Shown here: one piece after another, positions 1-5,427 of the stretch
Layout of the letters: each line of letters opens with the position of its first letter
Position numbering within the stretch: the first letter of the stretch is position 1
Source: Chlamydiota bacterium
Lineage (GTDB): Bacteria > Chlamydiota > Chlamydiia > Chlamydiales > SM23-39
Length of the DNA stretch: 5,427 nt
NCBI GenBank assembly: GCA_027459365.1
Contig: DAIDIM010000075.1
Span: 1-5,427 of the forward strand
Direction: 5' to 3'
Program-made: the position numbers and the translations under genes
The notes under the pieces: model-generated
What the model saw: the letters and a program-made list of their open reading frames with translations, nothing else
The model's database searches: none
Told to the model about the DNA's origin: nothing

Positions 1-2387
1 AGTTCTTGTAAAGGAACATAAGTTCCAATGGCATTACGAAGAGACAATTTTTTAACTTGCATGATGTTTTTTCTTTCCATAGAATCCAAAATGACAACAA
101 CATCAAAAACACGACTGCCCTCATAAACTTGCCCCACTTGGAGTCCTTGATAAGCTGAGCGAATCGCATTGAGTACTTCGATTGGGGTAAATCCCCAACG
201 CGTAAGATCATCTTTTCGAGCTCGAACCATCAGATTAGGTGCGCCTGCTGGAGATTGGATTTGAATATCTACAGCTCCTTGAATTTTACTTAAGATTTGA
301 GTAATTGCTTTCGCTTTTTGATCAATCATATCAAGGTCATTTCCAAAGACATTAATCACTACGGAAGACGTAAATCCAGATAAGGTCTCTTCAATCCGTT
401 CTGTAAGAGGTGTCTTGATAGCAGTAATGATTCCAGGAAATAAAGCTAATGTCTCGCGGATTTTTGTTAGAGCTAGTTTATTCTCCTGGCTTGTTGAAGA
501 TTTAAGAACTACATTAAGTTCACTAGAGTGGGTTCCTAAAATGTCATCCCCCTGTTCTGCTCTTCCCACTCGATTAGATACAGACTCGATTACAGGAATT
601 TTCAAAAGAGCTTTTGTAATATTGTTACCTAAACGGGTTGATTCCTGAAGAGAGGTGCCGGGGATGGTAGTGATATGCACAATGAATTGCCCTTCCTTTA
701 GTTCAGGCAAAAATTCACCACCGATAAATGGGATTACAGCAATACTGACAAGAAAAAGAATCATTGCACAAATCAAAGTACCCAAGCGATGCTTTTCTAT
801 GTAATTAAGCAAAATGCAATATTTTTGTTTTAGCCAATGAATAACAGGAGGCTCCTCCTTTTTTAAAGACTTACGAACGAGCATAAAAAATGTCAGAGCT
901 GGGGTTACCGTCAAAGCAACCAGAAGAGAGGCTAATATGGCTATAATAAAAGCAATTCCCAGCGGTGAAAATAAACGTCCAGCAATACCAGAAATGGTAA
1001 GAACAGGCACAAATACGAGTGCTATCACAAAAGTAGCATATACAATGGCGCTTCGCACCTCTATTGACGCTTCAAGCACAACGCGAAATGACGAAAGGGG
1101 TCTTTTCTTTTCAAGATTTTCACGAAGTCGCCGAAAAATATTTTCCACATCAATTACTGCATCATCGACAATCACACCTATCGCAATAGCAAGACCACCC
1201 AATGTCATCGTGTTGAGATTTTGTCCAAAAAATTGTAATGTAATCACTGCAGTGAGAAGAGAAAGGGGAATTGCAGTTAGGCAGATTGCTGCAACTCTTA
1301 AATTAAACAAGAAAAGCAGCAGAATAATAACTACCAGCACTGCGCCTGTAAGTAAAGAAATCAGGACATTATGTGTCGCTGCTTGAATAAATTTTGCAGG
1401 CCGATAGATATTCTGAACTAGCTCAACACCTTGTGATCGGATGGTTGGCTCTAATTCCTTTAAGGCTTTATCAACGCGCTGAGCTACCTCTAATGTATTT
1501 GCTCCATATTGCTCAGAGATATTTAGTTGAATTCCAAGCTTCTCTCCGATAGTTGCAGCCCCAATAGGTGGTTCGGGAGCTACGACAACCTTGGCAACAT
1601 CACCCAATGTGACATTCTCACCATTTTGATGAATCAAGACTGTCTTTGCAAGCAACTCAGGCAATAATGACTGACCCTCGCTTTGTAAAGTAATGCGTTG
1701 ATTGGGGGTATCGATAAAGCCAGCTCCCCGAATTCCTGTCGCGTGTGTTGCTGCCGCAATAACATCATCAATACCTAAATTGTACTTCACAAGAAGATCA
1801 GGTAGGAATTGGATTTGCAATTGTTGCTTACCTCCTCCAAATATGGTAACTTTAGCAACTCCAGGAACAGAAAGAAGCCGTGGTTTTATCGTCCATTCAG
1901 CTAATGTATGGAGATCCATCAGAGATAATTTCGAAGATGTGAGTCCCGCGATTAATATTGTGCTGGTTGATGAAGTCAACGGAGTCATAATAGGAGCATG
2001 CACTCCTTGAGGCAAGCTTCCAGCGATTTGACTTAAACGTTCAGCAACAAGTTGACGATTGAGAAAAATATCACTGCCAACTTGAAAGTTTACAGTGATG
2101 AAAGAAAGACCTTGAATAGATGCGGACCGAAGAGATTCGATAGCAGTTACACCATTGATAACATTTTCAATTGGTTGTGTGACAAGAAGTTCTACTTGTT
2201 CTGGGGCAAGCCCTGGAGTTTCTGTCTGAATGTTGACTTGTGGGGGTGCAAATTCAGGAAAAACGTCGTATTTGACTTGAGTGAAGACATAAAGGCCGTA
2301 TCCTATCAAAAGGCATCCTAAAATAAGAATGATGCCTCGAAAGCGAAGGGAGAAACTGACAATGGAATTGAGGATTTTTCCTCTCAT
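1..2387 (-). CDS. Heavy-metal efflux RND permease, CzcA/CusA family (3'-truncated by window)
   Basis: This is the inner-membrane, proton-driven pump of a tripartite metal efflux complex. I read 795 uninterrupted codons from ATG (2387-2385), preceded by GAGGAAG about 6 bases upstream. Family members run to about 1040 residues, so roughly 240 C-terminal residues lie beyond position 1. Visible parts are TM1 (about residues 14-32), the first periplasmic porter domain (about 33-335), TM2 from about residue 340 and the TM4 relay motif GVIVDDAVIDVEN (404-416). Numbering coincides with Cupriavidus CzcA, whose D402, D408 and E415 are needed for proton transport: D408 and E415 are kept, while position 402 is Ala. 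A second periplasmic domain starts near GGEFLPELKEGQ (556-567). His571 lies where CusA has metal-binding Met573, judged by the following PG motif, so a Cu/Ag pump is less likely. The substrate is unresolved (Ni, Co, Zn or another divalent cation). It overlaps the adaptor gene by one base (TGATG), so coupled translation is expected. Confidence 0.95.
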   Translation of the reverse strand, partial: MRGKILNSIVSFSLRFRGIILILGCLLIGYGLYVFTQVKYDVFPEFAPPQVNIQTETPGLAPEQVELLVTQPIENVINGVTAIESLRSASIQGLSFITVNFQVGSDIFLNRQLVAERLSQIAGSLPQGVHAPIMTPLTSSTSTILIAGLTSSKLSLMDLHTLAEWTIKPRLLSVPGVAKVTIFGGGKQQLQIQFLPDLLVKYNLGIDDVIAAATHATGIRGAGFIDTPNQRITLQSEGQSLLPELLAKTVLIHQNGENVTLGDVAKVVVAPEPPIGAATIGEKLGIQLNISEQYGANTLEVAQRVDKALKELEPTIRSQGVELVQNIYRPAKFIQAATHNVLISLLTGAVLVVIILLLFLFNLRVAAICLTAIPLSLLTAVITLQFFGQNLNTMTLGGLAIAIGVIVDDAVIDVENIFRRLRENLEKKRPLSSFRVVLEASIEVRSAIVYATFVIALVFVPVLTISGIAGRLFSPLGIAFIIAILASLLVALTVTPALTFFMLVRKSLKKEEPPVIHWLKQKYCILLNYIEKHRLGTLICAMILFLVSIAVIPFIGGEFLPELKEGQFIVHITTIPGTSLQESTRLGNNITKALLKIPVIESVSNRVGRAEQGDDILGTHSSELNVVLKSSTSQENKLALTKIRETLALFPGIITAIKTPLTERIEETLSGFTSSVVINVFGNDLDMIDQKAKAITQILSKIQGAVDIQIQSPAGAPNLMVRARKDDLTRWGFTPIEVLNAIRSAYQGLQVGQVYEGSRVFDVVVILDSMERKNIMQVKKLSLRNAIGTYVPLQE

Positions 2388-3415
2388 CAATCTTCCTCGC
2401 TTGCTTGCAATTGGTTACGTAATTCTTGCGATAAAAGCAATTGCGCTCCAGTAATCACGATGAGATCACCTTCGTTAAACCCTTTTTTATTCAACCATCC
2501 ATTTGAGGTGGGAATGTCAGTAACAATTTCTCGACGCACATAGGTTCCTTTAGATATTTCTAAATACACCCATGCTTTGCCTTGCCACCAAACCACAGCA
2601 GTCGTCGGAATCTCAACGCCTTGTATAACTGATTCCTGAGGTAAATAAGCCAGAACATTAGCTGGAGGGAGTAATCCCAATTCAACTGCTGGAGCTAAGA
2701 AAAAATAGCTTACCCCCTGAATACGAGGATCAGTCAAAGGAGAAGCCGAAACAATATTGACAGTGATAAAAGAGCCTTTATTTGTTTGTATTCTGGCTGT
2801 TTGAGGGGGTATAGACATCTGTATTCTTCTGGGCAAAGTAATCTGAATCAGATAGGCCTGTTGCTCTATCAATCGAATAAAAGATGGAGTCTGCTGCATG
2901 ATCCAATCGGTGATGATCGGCCCCCAAGTGAGCTGCATCGTATTTTTTTGTGTTTCCAAAGAAGCTTGAGCTATGCGCACATTACTTTCGTCTGAAAGCC
3001 ATAGAGCTTCACCTTTCTGTAGAGCTTTATCAGAAATATTGCGATCTTCTTTATTTAGAATACTTAAGCGTTTATATTCGTTATGAGATAACATTAAATT
3101 CGCTTGAGCTTTTAGTAATTGTTCTTGGGCAGAAATGTACTTGTTATAGTCATCCACAAAGTTTTGTGATGGGAGAATGGTTCCATAAGATTGAAACTCC
3201 TCGAATATTTTTATCGTCTTTAGAGATTCCGTAACAATACCGCCACTGAGCTGTCTTGCTTTATCTAACGAGATGGCTTGCTCTTTTTTTATTATTGAAG
3301 ATTGAAAGGGGGGCAAGCTTTTTTGAGACTCATTAGGTCTATAGTGAAAAAACCACAAAAGTATTATGATAATAAAAATAATGCTACCGATAACAATCCC
3401 TATTATTTTTTTCAT
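2387..3415 (-). CDS. RND efflux periplasmic adaptor (CzcB/HlyD-type membrane-fusion protein), lipoyl-less
   Basis: This periplasmic adaptor joins the RND permease to the outer-membrane factor. The 342-residue protein opens with MKK and one hydrophobic anchor (residues 4-23) with no lipobox, so it is probably held in the inner membrane by an uncleaved helix. An alpha-hairpin follows at about 90-163, with AQEQLLKAQANL and a turn near NKEDRNISDKAL. A beta-barrel comes next (about 185-265, starting LIQITLP), then a membrane-proximal domain (about 270-332) ending in the typical ITGAQLLLSQEL. The biotinyl-lipoyl half-motifs that normally flank the hairpin are missing: the chain passes from SYGTILPSQ straight into the hairpin. 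This gives a short protein, against about 380-520 residues in CzcB/CusB. I recall a lipoyl-less subfamily of RND adaptors with this build, so it is likely intact rather than deleted. There is no obvious Met-rich or His-rich metal-binding N-terminus. The ATG start has GGGAGA six bases upstream and overlaps the preceding stop as ATGA. Confidence 0.93.
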   Translation of the reverse strand: MKKIIGIVIGSIIFIIIILLWFFHYRPNESQKSLPPFQSSIIKKEQAISLDKARQLSGGIVTESLKTIKIFEEFQSYGTILPSQNFVDDYNKYISAQEQLLKAQANLMLSHNEYKRLSILNKEDRNISDKALQKGEALWLSDESNVRIAQASLETQKNTMQLTWGPIITDWIMQQTPSFIRLIEQQAYLIQITLPRRIQMSIPPQTARIQTNKGSFITVNIVSASPLTDPRIQGVSYFFLAPAVELGLLPPANVLAYLPQESVIQGVEIPTTAVVWWQGKAWVYLEISKGTYVRREIVTDIPTSNGWLNKKGFNEGDLIVITGAQLLLSQELRNQLQASEED

Positions 3416-4857
3416 GGACGATCTCCCTTTTTGATGCCTGAATTATTTTTAGGGATTGCAAAATCTAACGGACACAGAACCTCATCTTCTGAAAAGTTTA
3501 GAGAAACTTGGATAGAACTTTCTAACGTATTCAATGCTTGTTGTAGTTGCATATTCGATTCAAAAAAGCCGAGTCTCGTTGCGCTGTACTCTAATTGAAT
3601 ATTTGTGAAATTTATGAGATCCTCCTCTCCTGCATGAAACATCGCTTCAGCTCTGAGCATTTTATCTTGCTCCTCATGAAGAAGAGAAATTGCAACAGCT
3701 TGTTTTTGTAAGGAGTTTTGATAATTAACAATTGCAGAATCGATTTCCCCTAAAACTTTAGTTTGTAAAGCTAAAAATTGAGCTGCTGCAGCTTCTCGAC
3801 GCGCACGAGCTTCGGCTATGGGTCCCTCATTTTGATTAAAAATAGGCATGATTGCAGAAAATACAATTCCCCATGCTGCATCTCCAAATTCAAAGTTGTA
3901 ACCAGGACCTATATTTATATCAGGATATTGTTTAGCTATTTCAAGTTGCAAAGCAGATTGGCTTGCTTTGTAAACAGCTAAAGAGGACAACAGATCTGCA
4001 CGATTGGTTAAGGCCTGATAACGCAAAGTTTTAAGAATTGTATCATTGAATTTTGATAATCCCTCTTCTTCGATCTGAAAATCAATTTGAATATCTCTCA
4101 ATGCGTTTGCTGTAAGACCTAAGCTTGACGCTAAAGCAATCAATGCATCCTCATATAGCAGCTTTGCATCTTGAAATAATAAATTTGTTTGATTGAGTGC
4201 AATACGCTCAAGAACTAAATCAGATAATGAAATTTCTCCTATAGATAATCGTTTTTCTTTTAACTTGATCAGTTCTTTTCTTTTATTCATTTGCTCTTGT
4301 AATAAAATCATTTTCTCTTGTGAAGAATATAGATTTGTAAGAGCTGATTTCACCCTTCCTCTCACACTCCATGCAACACTCATAATGTCATGATAAGCTG
4401 ATTCAGATAAATTTTTTGCTTGAGCAATGCGATAACCTCTCTTATTCGCTGTTTCAATAGGAATGCTTATCGATGCATCAATTAACCAAGGAGATGTATT
4501 TCCAGAAGCAGAACCCATGTTAAAATCATATTTAGGACTTACCGAGAATGTAGGATTAGGTCGCATTCCAGCTGTGATGATTCTCGCGTCAGCAATAGAA
4601 TATTTGGCACGAGCTACATCCAGATCGGGATGAAAATAATAAGCAGCGAGAATTAGATATTGTAAATCCCAATTATTTTTAGGCCAATTCTCAATTTCTC
4701 CTAAAATACCTTCTATATATTCTTTTAATTCAAAAGAACTTAAAGATCGATTTTCGATACTGTCCAGAGATGTAGTCGAAACTAAAGGCTGATAATCAAA
4801 CTTAGCGCAACTCGTAACGAAAAAAAGAAGTCCAATGCTTATGTAATATCTATTCAA
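3412..4857 (-). CDS. TolC/CzcC-family outer-membrane efflux lipoprotein
   Basis: This is the outer-membrane channel of the efflux complex and the first gene of the operon. The 481-residue protein has a lipoprotein signal: a short n-region with Arg3, a hydrophobic core, and lipobox VTSC with Cys17 as the predicted lipidated residue. Two repeated outer-membrane-efflux (OEP) halves follow. The first spans about 65-260, with GMRPNPTFSVSPKYDF at 97-112 as the usual opening strand. The second spans about 280-455, with YPDINIGPGYNFEFG at 311-325 and the PIFNQNEGPIAEARARR stretch at 338-354. Long heptad-like helices (about 165-245 and 350-450) fit the periplasmic tunnel. The start is TTG at 4857-4855, supported by AGGAG six bases upstream and by the signal peptide beginning there; an upstream GTG is out of frame. 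Its stop overlaps the adaptor ATG (ATGA). Length and order (C-B-A) match CzcCBA/HelCBA-type loci. The substrate cannot be told from this subunit. Confidence 0.94.
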   Translation of the reverse strand: MNRYYISIGLLFFVTSCAKFDYQPLVSTTSLDSIENRSLSSFELKEYIEGILGEIENWPKNNWDLQYLILAAYYFHPDLDVARAKYSIADARIITAGMRPNPTFSVSPKYDFNMGSASGNTSPWLIDASISIPIETANKRGYRIAQAKNLSESAYHDIMSVAWSVRGRVKSALTNLYSSQEKMILLQEQMNKRKELIKLKEKRLSIGEISLSDLVLERIALNQTNLLFQDAKLLYEDALIALASSLGLTANALRDIQIDFQIEEEGLSKFNDTILKTLRYQALTNRADLLSSLAVYKASQSALQLEIAKQYPDINIGPGYNFEFGDAAWGIVFSAIMPIFNQNEGPIAEARARREAAAAQFLALQTKVLGEIDSAIVNYQNSLQKQAVAISLLHEEQDKMLRAEAMFHAGEEDLINFTNIQLEYSATRLGFFESNMQLQQALNTLESSIQVSLNFSEDEVLCPLDFAIPKNNSGIKKGDRP

Positions 4858-4862
4858 AAAAC

Positions 4863-4868
4863 TCTCCT
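4863..4868 (-). promoter_or_regulatory. Ribosome binding site that fixes the TTG start of the OMF gene
   Basis: On the minus strand the leader reads AGGAGAG followed by a T run and TTG. AGGAG sits six bases before TTG, a near-ideal spacing, and no in-frame ATG or GTG is better placed. The motif GATAGG occurs twice just here (GATAGGTGATAGGAGAG), so the strong site is the second copy of a short direct repeat. Confidence 0.75.
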
Positions 4869-4927
4869 ATCACCTATCTGCAATTATCGCAATAAAGATT
4901 AAGAAAAACAGACTATCTTTCTTCTTC

Positions 4928-4956
4928 CTCATAAGTTTATAGTTTTTAAAAGTCAA
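4928..4956 (-). promoter_or_regulatory. Candidate sigma70 promoter of the RND operon
   Basis: On the minus strand a -35 box TTGACT (4956-4951, five of six consensus bases) is followed by a 17-base AT-rich spacer and TATGAG (4933-4928, four of six). Transcription would begin near 4920, giving a leader of roughly 60 bases before the TTG start. I see no convincing CueR/MerR-type dyad between the boxes, and the 17-base spacer is normal rather than the 19-20 bases typical of MerR-controlled promoters. The -35 box adjoins a nine-A run (plus strand) at the edge of the CopA relic. This is a consensus match only. Confidence 0.4.
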
Positions 4957-4994
4957 AAAAAAATAGAAGACCTCTTGCGCAATTAAGGTTCTGT

Positions 4995-5102
4995 CCTCTC
5001 TTTGGAATATTTCTCAGCCCTGTTTTCGCAAGCGTCGCAATGGCCTTTAGTTCTGTTTCTGCAATCGCTAATTCACTCAGGTTAAGGAACGTAAAAATTT
5101 AG
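4995..5102 (+). pseudogene. copA: C-terminal relic of a Cu(+)-type P1B ATPase (CopA)
   Basis: Read on the plus strand in the frame ending at TAG (5100-5102), this stretch gives CPLFGIFLSPV, then FASVAMAFSSVSAIANSL, then RLRNVKI and stop. That is the usual end of copper-exporting P1B ATPases: a PxxGixLsP loop, the last helix with MxxSS, and the NaLRLR tail. Met (codon 5040-5042) and the second Ser (5052-5054) of MxxSS correspond to ion-path residues M717 and S721 of Legionella CopA. The frame stays open back to TAA at 4947-4949, but the residues before 4995 (RRPLAQLRF) no longer match the family's IPiAAG segment. There is no start codon or ribosome site, and the metal-binding, actuator, phosphorylation and nucleotide-binding domains are absent from the window. 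About 35 of some 700-800 residues survive. It is probably the leftover 3' end of a deleted gene and not expressed as a protein. The family assignment is from recalled motifs, without alignment. Confidence 0.8.
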
Positions 5103-5231
5103 ATGGATATATCCTTTGCACAACAAATGTCAAATTGTTAAAAAAATGAAAAGATTAAAGACGATGAACGATTTTTTTCGATAAGCGAATCGACAAACCG
5201 CTTCATCCAGGAATTTCAGAAAAAAAATTTC
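5103..5231 (+). other. Leader region of the H+-ATPase gene, holding a possible out-of-frame N-terminus
   Basis: There is no complete gene here. A 10-base perfect palindrome GGATATATCC lies at 5105-5114, directly after the relic's stop. TTGCAC (5116-5121), 17 bases and TAAAAA (5139-5144) make a weak sigma70-like promoter. ATGs at 5146 and 5164 open a short frame that ends at TAA 5182-5184. The ATPase frame itself is open from 5142 onward but has no ATG, GTG or TTG before 5232. A -1 shift in the T7 run at 5172-5178 would fuse the two into one N-terminal extension. Confidence 0.5.
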
Positions 5232-5427
5232 ATGACTGGACTCACCTCAAAAGAAGCAAACATCCGCCGAGAAAAATATGGGCCCAACACAATTCCTGAG
5301 AGCAAACCACACTTTTTTTCTGTTTTTTTAAAAAAATTCTGGGCTCCGATTCCATGGATGCTCGAAGCGATCGTTGTCCTCGAGATCATTTTTAAAAAAC
5401 CTGCTGAAGCCAGCATTATTTTTATTC
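5232..5427 (+). CDS. P-type ATPase, plasma-membrane H+-ATPase (P3A) type, N-terminal part
   Basis: This is the beginning of a P-type cation pump, most like the proton-exporting P3A family of the inner membrane. The 65 visible codons open with MTGLTSKEANIRREKYGPN, the cation-ATPase N-terminal motif (GLtseEA...YGpN), followed by TIPESKPHF. Next comes KKFWAPIPWMLEAIVVL, where FWxPIPWMlE at the start of TM1 is characteristic of P3A pumps and differs from P2 Ca or Na/K pumps and from P1B metal pumps. The catalytic DKTGT and all later domains lie beyond the window, as does most of a protein of roughly 800-900 residues. Start choice is uncertain: ATG 5232 is the only in-frame start, but the nearest purine-rich site (AGGA, 5209-5212) is about 19 bases away. 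The frame continues upstream, probably coding, to a likely frameshift at 5172-5178. It is transcribed away from the RND operon. A frameshifted or inactive gene cannot be excluded. Confidence 0.8.
   Translation, partial: MTGLTSKEANIRREKYGPNTIPESKPHFFSVFLKKFWAPIPWMLEAIVVLEIIFKKPAEASIIFI

Noticed and set aside
415..2321. Plus-strand open frames of 77-149 codons at 415-648, 937-1386, 1702-2010 and 2052-2321
   Set aside because: They lie antisense to the RND permease, which is uninterrupted and full of family motifs. Their products show no recognisable domains.
2786..4393. Plus-strand open frames opposite the adaptor and outer-membrane factor genes
   Set aside because: They are antisense shadows of well-supported genes, with low-complexity or unconvincing peptides.
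4865..4895. Possible operator in the leader (repeated GATA and ATTGC elements, TGC/GCA dyad)
   Set aside because: The repeats are short and imperfect and match no metalloregulator operator that I know, so they could be chance in AT-rich sequence.
4952..5096. Minus-strand open frame across the CopA relic, giving a helical peptide with NLSELAIAETELKAIATL
   Set aside because: It looks peptide-like only because it is the complement of the conserved CopA C-terminus. It has no start or ribosome site, and the plus-strand reading explains it better.
5121..5146. Possible terminator AACAA...TTGTT followed by an A run after the relic
   Set aside because: The stem is only five AT-rich pairs with a long loop, and a run of A rather than T follows on the plus strand, so it is not a credible rho-independent terminator for the relic.
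5216..5416. Minus-strand 66-codon frame at the right end
   Set aside because: It is antisense to the H+-ATPase N-terminus, whose motifs (GLTSKEA, YGPN, FWAPIPWMLE) are clear on the plus strand.
1..5427. tRNA, rRNA, CRISPR array or riboswitch
   Set aside because: I saw no cloverleaf, rRNA-like stretch, regularly spaced repeats or known riboswitch core. The only noncoding space is 4858-5231, which is accounted for by the leader, the promoter, the relic and the ATPase 5' region.

Overview
The window is AT-rich Gram-negative DNA carrying the start of a heavy-metal-type RND efflux operon on the minus strand. Divergent from it is the 5' end of a P-type proton-ATPase gene on the plus strand. The outer-membrane lipoprotein, tripartite pump layout and Shine-Dalgarno sites indicate a Gram-negative bacterium. 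Low G+C plus a CzcCBA-type locus beside a plant/fungal-type H+-ATPase would suit an amoeba-associated lineage such as Legionellales or environmental Chlamydiae. That placement is a guess from gene content, not a demonstrated assignment.

Layout. Positions 4857 to 1 (minus) hold three genes transcribed in the order outer-membrane factor (TolC/CzcC family lipoprotein, 481 aa), periplasmic adaptor (342 aa, without a lipoyl domain) and RND permease (CzcA/CusA family, 795 codons visible, C-terminus beyond position 1). Both junctions are stop/start overlaps (ATGA, then TGATG), so this is a translationally coupled operon for one complex spanning inner membrane, periplasm and outer membrane. The first gene uses a TTG start behind a strong AGGAG site, and a plausible sigma70-type promoter lies 60 to 100 bases upstream.

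The 374 bases between the divergent genes (4858-5231) are not simple spacer. Positions about 4995-5102 on the plus strand encode, in frame and up to a stop codon, the last helix and C-terminal tail of a copper-type P1B ATPase (CopA), with the MxxSS and NSLRLR motifs kept. The rest of that gene is absent from the window, so this is a gene relic. It suggests the locus once held a copper ATPase next to the RND pump.

From 5232 to the end (plus) is the N-terminal part of a P3A-type (plasma-membrane H+) ATPase. Its reading frame continues upstream without an ATG. An ATG-initiated N-terminus exists in another frame and would join it by a -1 shift exactly at a run of seven T, so the 5' end of this gene is either frameshifted, slippage-dependent, or truncated to an ATG with no good ribosome site.

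Functionally, the RND pump is expected to export metal cations using the proton gradient. The permease keeps the proton-relay residues D408 and E415 but has Ala at the CzcA D402 position and His where CusA has the metal-binding Met573. It is therefore neither a canonical Zn/Co/Cd CzcA nor a Cu/Ag CusA. A proton-exporting P-type ATPase next door could support such a proton-driven pump, but that link is inference from position only.
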